Of a stretch of 64,000 nucleotides of DNA, positions 53,813 to 62,436 are shown in pieces. Both the position numbers and the translations under genes were made by a program. Numbering within the stretch: position 1 is the first letter of the stretch; every line of letters starts with the position of its first letter. Source of the DNA: Deltaproteobacteria bacterium (GTDB taxonomy: Bacteria > Desulfobacterota > Desulfuromonadia > Desulfuromonadales > BM103). The notes beneath the pieces were generated by a model that saw only the letters and a program-made list of their open reading frames with translations, was not told the DNA's origin and searched no databases. The stretch covers positions 19,577-83,576 of the forward strand of contig JAGXHM010000135.1 in NCBI GenBank assembly GCA_024636155.1. Reading direction: 5' to 3'.

Positions 53813-55311
53813 CAGAAGGTCCCCACTCAACAAAAAAGAGTGACAAGCGTCGGGAGAAGCCCCCCATGCTGACACCTCCTGATGCAACCGGAAGAGAAGA
53901 GAAGACCCCGTCCCGCACCGTCCCTCTACTGGTACTCGGCTGCGGCCTGTTGCTGGTCATCGCTGCTTTGCTGGTTATTTTTCTGCCTCTTCAGCAGGAC
54001 AGCCCGATCATTGCCAAGCAACCTGAGCAACAAGAGTTTCACCCACCTGTAACACAATCACCAGCAGACCAGGTCACCCCCAATGAGGATTTTGTCCGAG
54101 AGATAGACCGCTTGATGGAGGTCTGGCTGCAGAAACAAGCCGAAGCTGAGGCGGTGAATATTGCAGTATGGGGCGGCGATCGCTATACGGAGGCGGTTTC
54201 GCTGGTCAAAGAATGTGATCGCCTGTTCGGTGAGCAAAAGTACCTTCCGGCTAAAAGCTCCTGTGAAGGCGCGATTGACAAGCTGGATACTCTCATTGCA
54301 ACACGGGACACGCTACTCGAAGAAGCCATTGCTGCCGGCACTTTATCCCTCGAACAAGGTGACCCGAATGCCGCTGCCGGTCATTTTCAACGGGCTCTTG
54401 CCATCAAGGCTGATGACGAAAAAGCCATAAACGGTGTCCGCAGGGCTGGTCAACTCCCGGCCGTCCTGAGCTTCCTGCAAGACGGATTGACCATGGAGCA
54501 AGCCGGCGACCCCGAGGGAGCATTACTGGCTTTCACTGCAGCCGCAAACCTTGATCCTGATTTTGAACCAGCACAGAAAGCCCTGGACCGAGTACGAGCA
54601 AAGATCGCTGAGAAACAATTCCAACAGGCCATGAGTCGCGCCCTGCAAGCGATGGCCGACGGTAAGCTGTCTGCATCCGGGTCAGCCCTGCAGGAAGCTG
54701 AGTCGATCAAGCCCGGGGATCGCACCGTCCATGATCTCAAACAAGAGCTTGCTCGAACCCGACTTGCCAGCAGGTTGAGCTCACTGCGACAGGACGCAGA
54801 ACAACTTGAACAAAAAGAGAGCTGGGCTGAGGCATTGCAAGCCTGTGAAGAGGCCCTCTCCCTCGACTCACATGCCGCTTTCGCCGTCAGCTGCAAAGAA
54901 AGAATGAGCTTGCGAATCGATCTGAGTAGCCGACTCAACGCCATCTTCGCTAAACCTGAGCGCTTATTCGAAGATGGCCCCCTGAACGAAGCTCGACAGA
55001 CTTTGGTCCATGCTTCGGCGATGACCCCACGCGGGCCAATTCTCACCTCTCAAATCAATCAGCTTGGCAAACTAATCGCCCAGGCTGAAGCAGAGATCGA
55101 AGTGGTGATTCTATCGGATGGCCTGACTGAAGTCGTGGTCTATCACGTCGGCCGCCTGGGACTTTTTCAAGAGAAAAGCCTCGTCTTGCGCACAGGAGAT
55201 TATATCGCCACCGGTAGTCGTAACGGCTACAGGGATGTGCGGCAGACGCTCAAAGTCAGACCAGGGTCTGGCAAGATGGCATTCACCGTGCGCTGCGAGG
55301 AACCGATTTGA
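53809..55311 (+). CDS. Membrane-anchored TPR protein of ExbB/VWA operon
   Basis: A 500-residue protein with a charged cytoplasmic N-terminus, one helix (about 38-60), then TPR-like helical repeats (segments such as LEQGDPNAAAGHFQRALAIK and GDPEGALLAFTAAANLDPDF) in the periplasm, and a short C-terminal beta domain that looks PEGA-like. TPRs suggest a scaffold for other envelope subunits. ATGA overlap upstream and TTGA overlap downstream show tight coupling. Confidence 0.8.
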   Translation: MTEGPHSTKKSDKRREKPPMLTPPDATGREEKTPSRTVPLLVLGCGLLLVIAALLVIFLPLQQDSPIIAKQPEQQEFHPPVTQSPADQVTPNEDFVREIDRLMEVWLQKQAEAEAVNIAVWGGDRYTEAVSLVKECDRLFGEQKYLPAKSSCEGAIDKLDTLIATRDTLLEEAIAAGTLSLEQGDPNAAAGHFQRALAIKADDEKAINGVRRAGQLPAVLSFLQDGLTMEQAGDPEGALLAFTAAANLDPDFEPAQKALDRVRAKIAEKQFQQAMSRALQAMADGKLSASGSALQEAESIKPGDRTVHDLKQELARTRLASRLSSLRQDAEQLEQKESWAEALQACEEALSLDSHAAFAVSCKERMSLRIDLSSRLNAIFAKPERLFEDGPLNEARQTLVHASAMTPRGPILTSQINQLGKLIAQAEAEIEVVILSDGLTEVVVYHVGRLGLFQEKSLVLRTGDYIATGSRNGYRDVRQTLKVRPGSGKMAFTVRCEEPI

Positions 55312-57725
55312 ACCGCCTGATTGAAATATTCAGCAAGGATGAAGTGTACACGCTCGATGAGACCAGCCTGCCGCTACTCATCGGTATGGATGACACAGCC
55401 CATCTCCGTCTGGATGGCGAGGGTGGCATCGTCGCTTATGTGGCAGAGTCGCGTAACCATCTTTTTCTGCAACCTGCAGACGCCACCTCAGTAAGAACCC
55501 TCTATCACAACGATGAACTTTTGACCGGTTCGGTCTGGCTGAAGTCGGGCGACACGACCCGCATCGGCGATTCCCTGATCCGTTGGCATCTCTCCGGGCA
55601 GCGCGTAGAGGCCCATCTTTCCAAAGCCTCAACAAGGGTGTTACAGCCGCCTCTTGAGTCGCCGGACAGTGCAAAAGAAACGAATGTCAAAGTCGGCTCG
55701 CATGAGCAGACCTTGCCAGTCACGAATGCCCCCCAATCTGATGGCAGCAGATTTCGCAAAGCTGCGATCATCCTCTTTGCCCTGCTTCTGATCGGGGCAG
55801 CTTTTGTGCTACTGGCCAATCCTCTCGCTGTCACAATAACACCGGCCCCGGACAGCTTCTCTCTCTCCGGTTTTCCACCACCGCTGAAGTTCGGCAACAG
55901 TTACCTGGGGATTTCCGGCGACTACACCCTGCATGCCGAGAAGCAGGGCTATCTTCCTCTTAAAGAGGAGGTTCAGATCTCCAGCGGCAACAACCATTAC
56001 AGCTTCACCCTGGAGAAGTTGCCCGGCCTGGTCGATCTGAGCAGTACCCCGGTCGGTGTGACCGTCCTGATTGACGGCACTTCGGTCGGAGAGACTCCGC
56101 TGCAAGGTGTCGAAATCTCTGCCGGCAGCCGCTCTCTCCGTTTCGAACATGAACGCTACCTGCCAAAGGAAAGAACTGTCGAAGTCGAAGGCTTCGGCAA
56201 AAAGCAGAGCGTGCAGGCTGAGCTTGAACCCGCGTGGGCCATTGTTTCACTGCAGACGGAACCGGTGGGCGCAACCCTCATGGTCGACGGCGAAAATCAG
56301 GGACAGACCCCGTTGAATCTGGAATTGATTGCAGGCAACCGCCAACTGGTTTTCACCAAGGAGGACTTCGCCCCCCTTGAAGTTGAACTTGTTATTGAAG
56401 CAGGACAGGATATGGCACCAGCCGTTTACCGGTTGGTACCCGCGCCTGCGACACTTGCCATCACATCCGTTCCGACCGGAGCCACGGTGACAGTCGAAGG
56501 GACCTATAAGGGACAAACACCGCTGTCGATCAACCTGCCATCGGGAAGCGAGCATGACCTTCGTTTGACTCTGGCTGGTCATCTGCCAGAAAGTCGCAAG
56601 CTCAAGCTCAACCCCGAGGAGAATCGCGCACTCAGCGTCAAACTCGAGCCACAATACGGAACGCTCTTCATCGCCGGAACTCCGGCAGATGCGACACTCA
56701 CTATCGACGGCATAAAACAGGATCAGGCGACCGGCCGGTTCCAGCTCACCACCCGCCCCCACACCATCGAACTGAGAGCCAACGGCTATGAGAGTGTGAC
56801 CAGAAAAGTGACTCCTCAAAGTGGCTACAGTCAGCGGATCGAGATCGACCTGCGCCACAAGCAAACGGCCACAAACGATGAAATGTCAGCCAAAGTTGAA
56901 GCTGCCCAAACAACAGCTCTTGGCCAGAAGCTTGTCCTGATCACGCCCAAGCCCTTCCGGATGGGAGCTTCCAGACAAGAAGCGGGACGGCGCGCCAACG
57001 AAAGCGAACATGATGTCACCATGAAACGCAGCTTCTATCTTTCCACGCGGGAAGTAACCAACGCCGAATATAAACGATTCCAGGCGCAACACTCATCCGG
57101 CTTGGCAGGTAACCGCTCCCTCGAAATCGACTCTCACCCGGTGGCCAATGTCACCTGGGATGATGCCGCACGTTTTATGAACTGGCTCAGCAAGCAAGAC
57201 GGTCTGCCGCCCTTCTATCAGGAAAGGAATGGCAGCATGGTTGGCGCTGATGCCAGCAATACCGGTTATCGGCTCCCCACCGAAGCGGAATGGGCTTTTG
57301 CCGCCCGCATGGCTGGGCAGAAGGAACAGGTCCGCTACCCCTGGCCAGGGAAATACCCACCGAAAGAGAAGGCGGGGAACTTCGCCGACGAATCCGCCAA
57401 GCCGCTGCTGTCCGTTGTGATCGAGGGGTACAATGATGGCTTCGCAGCGAGCGCGCCAACCGGTTCTTTCCCGGCTAATCCGATCGGCATCCAGGACCTC
57501 AGCGGTAATGTTGCGGAATGGTGTCATGATTATTACGCTGCCAATCCAACCGGCGGTGGCAAAGGCGTGGTCGACCCGACTGGCCCGGCAAGCGGCACCC
57601 ATCACGTGGTTCGCGGTTCCAGCTGGCGCGATGCGAGTATTACCGAACTGCGCTTCAGTTACCGCCGCTACAGCCGGGAACCGGCCAACGATATCGGCTT
57701 CCGGATTGCGAGGTATGCAAGATGA
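55308..57725 (+). CDS. FHA-like/PEGA/formylglycine-enzyme-like membrane protein
   Basis: An 805-residue mosaic. An FHA-like cytoplasmic domain (1-105) is followed by one helix (151-170), five tandem PEGA-type beta domains (about 175-510, repeating xTPVGATVxVDGxxxGxTP) and a C-terminal FGE-sulfatase (SUMF1) domain (about 540-805, with GYRLPTEAEWAFAAR and LSGNVAEWCHDYY). The C-terminal segment that carries the catalytic cysteines in true formylglycine enzymes reads SSWRDASITELRFSYRRY with no Cys, so it is probably a binding or structural domain. The start is TTG overlapping the previous stop. It may link cytoplasmic phospho-signals to a periplasmic surface-binding head; that is inference. Confidence 0.85.
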   Translation: MNRLIEIFSKDEVYTLDETSLPLLIGMDDTAHLRLDGEGGIVAYVAESRNHLFLQPADATSVRTLYHNDELLTGSVWLKSGDTTRIGDSLIRWHLSGQRVEAHLSKASTRVLQPPLESPDSAKETNVKVGSHEQTLPVTNAPQSDGSRFRKAAIILFALLLIGAAFVLLANPLAVTITPAPDSFSLSGFPPPLKFGNSYLGISGDYTLHAEKQGYLPLKEEVQISSGNNHYSFTLEKLPGLVDLSSTPVGVTVLIDGTSVGETPLQGVEISAGSRSLRFEHERYLPKERTVEVEGFGKKQSVQAELEPAWAIVSLQTEPVGATLMVDGENQGQTPLNLELIAGNRQLVFTKEDFAPLEVELVIEAGQDMAPAVYRLVPAPATLAITSVPTGATVTVEGTYKGQTPLSINLPSGSEHDLRLTLAGHLPESRKLKLNPEENRALSVKLEPQYGTLFIAGTPADATLTIDGIKQDQATGRFQLTTRPHTIELRANGYESVTRKVTPQSGYSQRIEIDLRHKQTATNDEMSAKVEAAQTTALGQKLVLITPKPFRMGASRQEAGRRANESEHDVTMKRSFYLSTREVTNAEYKRFQAQHSSGLAGNRSLEIDSHPVANVTWDDAARFMNWLSKQDGLPPFYQERNGSMVGADASNTGYRLPTEAEWAFAARMAGQKEQVRYPWPGKYPPKEKAGNFADESAKPLLSVVIEGYNDGFAASAPTGSFPANPIGIQDLSGNVAEWCHDYYAANPTGGGKGVVDPTGPASGTHHVVRGSSWRDASITELRFSYRRYSREPANDIGFRIARYAR

Positions 57726-57940
57726 GAAACTTTATTATCTTCGTTGCGCTGCTTCTGGCCACAACCATCAGCTTTGCTGCCGACAAAGATGCCGAAAAGA
57801 AACCTGAGGACGTTGACGTGCAGAAGAGTACCGGTCAAGTGACTGTGAAAGAGAAGAAAACGCCAGCATGGCCGCGTCCCTACAAATCGTCAGAAGAGAT
57901 AAGCGTGGACAGTATCGTCCCGTTTCCAACCGATATCTGA
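57722..57940 (+). CDS. Small secreted protein of ExbB/VWA operon
   Basis: A 72-residue protein with a signal peptide ending TISFAA, then a Lys/Glu-rich mature part and a Pro-rich end. The ATG overlaps the preceding stop (ATGA). It is unrecognised; the position between the FGE-like protein and the channel subunit suggests a small accessory of the complex. Confidence 0.65.
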   Translation: MRNFIIFVALLLATTISFAADKDAEKKPEDVDVQKSTGQVTVKEKKTPAWPRPYKSSEEISVDSIVPFPTDI

Positions 57941-57955
57941 ATGAGGTGATACCTT

Positions 57956-58759
57956 ATGCGCGGAAAAAACTTTCCCATCGAGATGGTCTACCAGATATTC
58001 AGCCTGCTGCTGGTCTTCATCATCGTACATGGCACCTATGTCTCCCTGATTCGACCCAAGGCTGAAACCTTCCTGGTGGCGCAACAAGCCCAACTATTGG
58101 AGCAACCAGATGCGGTTCAGGAACAAAACATCTACGTCGTGGTCCGCGATTTTGAGCAGGAAGCGTGCTTAATCCTCTTCTTCTGGGCGCTGGCGATCCT
58201 CATTTACAAGGGGGTCGTGGTCTGGCGCCAACAGGGCCAGTTGGACGTGGATCTCCTGCAGTTGCCGGAGAATATGCCGATCGGCCCGGAAGACACCCGG
58301 GAGCTGATTGGCCGTCTGCGGGAGCTGCCAAATGAAACTCGTGAGTTTCTCCTGCCATCAGCCCTGCTGGACGCGGTACAGAGGTTCTCTGCAACGCGCA
58401 ATATTCAGGACGCTGCCACCGCAGTACGTGAGAGCTGCGAGAGCCATGGCGACCGGCTCGACTCGGAACTCTCCACCATCCGCTATATTGCCTGGGCAAT
58501 TCCCTCAGTCGGTTTCATCGGCACCGTGCGCGGTATCGGCGCAGCCCTCTCCCAGGCCCACCGTGCCGTCGAGGGCGATATCTCCGGCGTGACCCAAAAT
58601 CTGGGCGTCGCCTTCAACTCCACCTTTATCGCCCTGGTCTTAAGCATCGTGATGATGTTCTTTATTCACCAGCTCCAGCACAGACAGGAGCGCTTGATCC
58701 ACGATGCCGTCGCCTACTGTCAACGCTACCTGATCAACAAGCTGCGAATCAAAGCCTAA
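57956..58759 (+). CDS. MotA/TolQ/ExbB-type proton channel protein
   Basis: A 267-residue inner membrane protein with helices near 10-30, 68-90, 176-196 and 217-240. The third helix carries IPSVGFIGTVRGIGAAL, the counterpart of the ExbB/TolQ PLLGLLGTVxGI motif. The fourth carries GVAFNSTFIALVLSI. Such proteins form pentameric channels that use proton motive force with an ExbD/TolR/MotB partner. No ExbD gene is present. The two VWA proteins that follow have ExbD-like N-terminal helices and are the likely partners. Confidence 0.88.
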   Translation: MRGKNFPIEMVYQIFSLLLVFIIVHGTYVSLIRPKAETFLVAQQAQLLEQPDAVQEQNIYVVVRDFEQEACLILFFWALAILIYKGVVVWRQQGQLDVDLLQLPENMPIGPEDTRELIGRLRELPNETREFLLPSALLDAVQRFSATRNIQDAATAVRESCESHGDRLDSELSTIRYIAWAIPSVGFIGTVRGIGAALSQAHRAVEGDISGVTQNLGVAFNSTFIALVLSIVMMFFIHQLQHRQERLIHDAVAYCQRYLINKLRIKA

Positions 58760-58774
58760 TCAGAGGTCGCCTCC

Positions 58775-59872
58775 TTGCCAAGAAACCGGCGCAGTACAAC
58801 ACAATTCAATCTGGCGTTCCTCGACGTCATGTGCTGCGGTTTCGGCGCTGTCGTTCTGTTGGTGATGCTGCTTAACGGCGACATGGTTGCCACCCGACGG
58901 GAGATCGTCACTGATCTGCGCAGTGAAGTAATGCGGCTCGAACGTGAGGTCAAGGTTGGCACGGAGCACCTGGTCAGCCTGCAGAACAGCATGGTTCAAA
59001 CCGAGGAAGAAATTGTTCAAACTGAGGGGTTGTCAAAAGAGATCATCGACAACATTGATCAGACCAAGGTCGAGTTGGCCACAATGAGTGGTAGGAGTCA
59101 GGCCTCGAGAAAACATATCAACGCCCTGCAATCGGATCTCCTTAATCTGGACAAAGAAAGCCAACGGATCGGCGCAGAACAACAGGCTGAACTGGCACGG
59201 GGAGCGCAGACCCGTGAGTTTATTGGCCAGGGTGACCGACAGTACCTCACCGGTCTGCGTCTGGGTGGTAAGAGGGTTCTGCTGCTGGTCGACGCCTCTG
59301 CCAGCATGCTCGATGAAACCATCGTCAACATTATCATCCGGCGCAATCTCGACGACCAGACCAAACGGGCCGCACCAAAATGGCTGCGCACCATCAGAAC
59401 CGTCGAGTGGCTGACAGCCAACTTGCCCGCAGATAGTTCTCTGCAGATCTACACTTTCAATACCAAAGCCGACCCGGTAGTCGCAGAGCTGAAGGGAAGT
59501 TGGATCGCGACTTCTGACAACAAGAATATCAATCGCATGATCGCAGCACTGAAAAAGACCGTTCCTCAAGGCGGCACCAGCCTCCACAACGTCTTTTCTG
59601 CAGCAGCGGGCATGAGGCCACTCCCGGACAACATTCTGCTGCTTACCGACGGGCTGCCGACCCAGAGCGAGAAGGGATCCTCGAAGAATACTATATCCGG
59701 CGACGATCGCCTGAAGCTGTTTCTTCAGGCAACCAGAACCCTGCCAAGAGGCGTACCAATTAACACCATCCTCTTTCCGATGGAAGGTGACCCCATGGCT
59801 GCCGTTTCGTTCTGGGAGCTCGCAATTAAAACGAACGGTTCCTTCCTCACACCAACAAGGGATTGGCCATGA
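58775..59872 (+). CDS. VWA-domain protein with ExbD/TolR-like N-terminal helix (1)
   Basis: A 365-residue protein from TTG 58775. Residues 11-33 form a membrane helix starting FNLAFLDVM, with Asp17 where ExbD/TolR/MotB carry the proton-binding Asp. A coiled coil (about 45-145) leads to a von Willebrand A domain with MIDAS DASAS (D173, S175, S177) and LLLTDGLP. The VWA domain would be periplasmic and bind a metal-dependent ligand. The gene lies 15 bases after the channel gene and overlaps the second VWA gene. Confidence 0.85.
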   Translation: MPRNRRSTTQFNLAFLDVMCCGFGAVVLLVMLLNGDMVATRREIVTDLRSEVMRLEREVKVGTEHLVSLQNSMVQTEEEIVQTEGLSKEIIDNIDQTKVELATMSGRSQASRKHINALQSDLLNLDKESQRIGAEQQAELARGAQTREFIGQGDRQYLTGLRLGGKRVLLLVDASASMLDETIVNIIIRRNLDDQTKRAAPKWLRTIRTVEWLTANLPADSSLQIYTFNTKADPVVAELKGSWIATSDNKNINRMIAALKKTVPQGGTSLHNVFSAAAGMRPLPDNILLLTDGLPTQSEKGSSKNTISGDDRLKLFLQATRTLPRGVPINTILFPMEGDPMAAVSFWELAIKTNGSFLTPTRDWP

Positions 59873-60864
59873 GAATACGTCGTCGTCAAACCGAGCTCTT
59901 TAATCTCTCCTTCCTCGACGTGATCTCCTGTGGCTTCGGGGCCATTATTCTGTTGCTGGTCATCTCGAAGATCTCCGAGCCCCGTGTGATCGAGCAGACC
60001 AATGTTGATCTCTCCAGCCTGGTGGTGCAACTGGAGGAGGAACTCTATGAGATCCGCGGCGAAACCCAGATTCTCAATCGGCAGCTGATCTCCAGGCAAG
60101 AACAACTTTCCGAAGAGAAAGAAAAACTGGCCCGGCTACAGGGCGCCTTGACCAATATCAGAGGGCAGCACCACCTGGCCAGCACAGCGTCCGCAGCACA
60201 GAGCCTTATCGAGGATGAGCTAAAAAGCGCCAAGCAGGAGTTAAGCGTCGAGATGCGCCAACTCCTCACTGATTACCAGCGCCCCAAAGAAGACGCTGTG
60301 ATCGGCGGCATCCCGGTGGACAGTGAATATATCGTCTTCGTCATCGACACCTCAGGCAGCATGCAACGCTTTGCCTGGCCGCTGGTGCGCCAGAAGATGA
60401 AGGAGATTCTCGATATCTACCCCAAAGTTAAGGGAGTGCAGGTCCTCAATGACATGGGCGACTACATGTTCTCTCAATATGCCGGCAACTGGATTCCCGA
60501 TTCTACGGCCCGTCGCCGCGCCATTCTCGACCGGCTCTCCTCTTGGGCACCTTTTTCCAACTCCAGCCCGGTCGAAGGCATCACCCTGGCGATTCAGCGC
60601 TTCTACGCCTCGGATAAACGGATCAGCCTCTACGTCTTCGGTGATGATTTCTCTGGCGGCTCCATGCAGAACGTGGTCGATACGGTTCGACAAAAGAATA
60701 CTTCAGGTGGCAAGAGCAGCCGGGTGCGAATCCATACCATCGGCTTCCCCGTTTTACTGACTCAGGCCGGAGCAGGTGCGAACGCCGCCCGCTTCGCTGC
60801 TCTGATGCGCAAATTGGCTGAGGACAACAACGGCAGCTTCGTAGGGTTAAGCAGCTTGAGGTAG
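59869..60864 (+). CDS. VWA-domain protein with ExbD/TolR-like N-terminal helix (2)
   Basis: A 331-residue paralogue in layout: membrane helix starting FNLSFLDVI with Asp17, coiled coil (about 45-125), and a VWA domain with MIDAS DTSGS (D160, S162, S164). ATG 59869 (overlapping the previous stop, with AAGG upstream) aligns its Asp17 exactly with that of the first VWA protein. The two probably form a heteromeric partner for the channel. Last gene of the operon. Confidence 0.86.
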   Translation: MRIRRRQTELFNLSFLDVISCGFGAIILLLVISKISEPRVIEQTNVDLSSLVVQLEEELYEIRGETQILNRQLISRQEQLSEEKEKLARLQGALTNIRGQHHLASTASAAQSLIEDELKSAKQELSVEMRQLLTDYQRPKEDAVIGGIPVDSEYIVFVIDTSGSMQRFAWPLVRQKMKEILDIYPKVKGVQVLNDMGDYMFSQYAGNWIPDSTARRRAILDRLSSWAPFSNSSPVEGITLAIQRFYASDKRISLYVFGDDFSGGSMQNVVDTVRQKNTSGGKSSRVRIHTIGFPVLLTQAGAGANAARFAALMRKLAEDNNGSFVGLSSLR

Positions 60865-60889
60865 TTGTGCGCAATGGGCGACTCTGAGC

Positions 60890-60895
60890 TATAAT
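60890..60895 (+). promoter_or_regulatory. Candidate -10 (TATAAT) upstream of glycine-zipper lipoprotein
   Basis: A perfect TATAAT 45 bases before the ATG at 60940. The possible -35 TTGTGC at 60865 is 19 bases away, which is long. It suggests a separate transcription unit from the VWA operon. Confidence 0.4.
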
Positions 60896-60939
60896 GAACT
60901 CAGGTATCGGGCAGAAGATAAACTTTCACGGGGACTTCA

Positions 60940-61365
60940 ATGAAAACAATTCTTGGCATCCTGACACTGATCGCGACCCTGGCAATAACCGGTTGCGCCA
61001 GCACTAAAAAACCGATTCTCTATCCCAACAGTCATCTGAACGCGGTCGGGCAACAACAGGCAGATGCAGATATCAATGCCTGCATGCGAGCAGCGGAAGC
61101 CAGTGGTGCCAACACAGGCAAAAGCGAGGAGCTTGCCAAAAGCACAACAAAAGCGGGTGCTGTAGGAGGAGCCACCGGTGCCGTCGTCGGTGCGCTTTCT
61201 TCGAGTTCCAACCTCGGTCGCGGAGCTGCTATCGGTGGCGCCGGAGCCGCCACAGCAACCTTGGTCAGCGGGGCTTTCGACGTACCGGAACCAACGCAGA
61301 TCTACATCAGGTTCGTTGAGATCTGCTTAAGGGAGAAAGGCTACCAGACGCTCGGCTGGCGATAA
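60940..61365 (+). CDS. Glycine-zipper outer membrane lipoprotein
   Basis: A 141-residue protein with lipobox ITGC (Cys19) and a central glycine-zipper segment (AGAVGGATGAVVGAL and GRGAAIGGAGAA). Such lipoproteins insert in or oligomerise at the envelope, as in the YMGG/SlyB-like groups. Two further cysteines (C48, C129) could form a disulfide. Function unknown; it follows the VWA operon. Confidence 0.8.
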   Translation: MKTILGILTLIATLAITGCASTKKPILYPNSHLNAVGQQQADADINACMRAAEASGANTGKSEELAKSTTKAGAVGGATGAVVGALSSSSNLGRGAAIGGAGAATATLVSGAFDVPEPTQIYIRFVEICLREKGYQTLGWR

Positions 61366-61429
61366 GTGCGATGTAATCGCAGACGCTGGAGAAACTGGCC
61401 CGTTTTTTGGTGAACATCCACACGTTAAG

Positions 61430-62038
61430 ATGACAGTCAGCAACGTCCAGTTAATCCAATTGGAATTGGAGCAGCAGCATCTCGACGCTAACCCCCTGAC
61501 CCGCCTGCCCGGGAATCTGGTGATTGATCGCGAGCTGGAAGAGCGCATCGATCAGGACCTGCCCTTTGCCCATCTCTATATCGACCTGGACAATTTCAAG
61601 GCTTATGGCGACCACTACGGCTACAAGGTCGGTAGCGATGCAATTAACCTGGTCGACAAACTGATCCGGGAAGTCGTTGAACAACAGGGCGGCCAAAATG
61701 ACCTGGTAGGTCATATCGGTGGAGACGATTATGTGGTACTGACAGACCCAAATCGTGCAGAAGAACTTGCCAAGGCCATCATTACCACCTTCGACGGTCA
61801 CGTTCCCGAGCTTTACGATCCGAAAGACCTCGAGGCGGGTTTCATCTTTGCTACCGATCGACATGGCATCAAACGCTCATTTCCGCTGTTGACCATTTCC
61901 ATTGCCATCACGCTCTCCGAGAATTTGGAACAACCTTCCCTTTTGGCCATCAGCCACAACTGCGCAAGGATGAAAGGACATTTGAAACAGCTCAAGAACA
62001 GTAATTATCTAATTGACCGCAGAAAGCAATTGCCATGA
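61430..62038 (+). CDS. Stand-alone GGDEF-like domain (GGDDY)
   Basis: A 202-residue protein covering only a GGDEF fold: NPLTRLPGN, the metal segment YIDLDNFKAYGDHYGYKVG and active-site loop GGDDY in place of GGDEF. The first aspartates remain, so diguanylate cyclase activity is possible but uncertain. No receiver or PAS domain precedes it, although this subgroup usually has one. The start lacks a clear ribosome binding site. It overlaps the next gene by four bases. Confidence 0.8.
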   Translation: MTVSNVQLIQLELEQQHLDANPLTRLPGNLVIDRELEERIDQDLPFAHLYIDLDNFKAYGDHYGYKVGSDAINLVDKLIREVVEQQGGQNDLVGHIGGDDYVVLTDPNRAEELAKAIITTFDGHVPELYDPKDLEAGFIFATDRHGIKRSFPLLTISIAITLSENLEQPSLLAISHNCARMKGHLKQLKNSNYLIDRRKQLP

Positions 62039-62436
62039 TGACAGTAATGATACGCCGAGTTACGCCACTTCTGGTTTGCCTTGTACTGGTCAGCTGCAAC
62101 AGTCTGCCCATGTTGAAGATGAAGGGAATGTATACGTCCGATGAAACGCTTCTTTTCGCGCAAGGCCTGGATCAGTACATCGAATCCCGTGATCTGACAA
62201 CCCTGAAACTGATGCCGTTGCAATATCCCCAAGGTGAATGGCGAACCAGGGCTGAGGGCATCATCGCCATAGCCGAACAGCAACAGCAACAGCAGTATCG
62301 GTTGAAAAAAAGCACCAGAGAGCTCGCCCATAGTCAGCAAAAGATAGGATTTCTCTTTGAAGACAAAAAGATTCTGGAGGTGACTTTGGAACGGTTGAAA
62401 CAGGTGCTAATCGATATGGAGTCGCGGGCTGAGTAG
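62035..62436 (+). CDS. Small coiled-coil lipoprotein
   Basis: A 133-residue protein with a lipobox LVSC (Cys21), a helical region and a Gln-rich coiled coil (EQQQQQQYRLKK to the end). ATG overlaps the GGDEF-like stop (ATGATG). The frame stays open for 43 codons after its TAG stop. Unrecognised; it resembles in style the small regulatory lipoproteins encoded next to signalling genes. Confidence 0.65.
   Translation: MMTVMIRRVTPLLVCLVLVSCNSLPMLKMKGMYTSDETLLFAQGLDQYIESRDLTTLKLMPLQYPQGEWRTRAEGIIAIAEQQQQQQYRLKKSTRELAHSQQKIGFLFEDKKILEVTLERLKQVLIDMESRAE

Noticed and set aside
55308..57725. True formylglycine-generating enzyme (sulfatase activation)
   Set aside because: The domain lacks the catalytic cysteine pair and no sulfatase gene is nearby.
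57956..60864. Zorya anti-phage system
   Set aside because: ZorA/ZorB-like features were considered because of the ExbB/MotA-type channel. There is no OmpA/peptidoglycan-binding ZorB, no ZorC and no helicase ZorD or nuclease ZorE, so the label is not supported.
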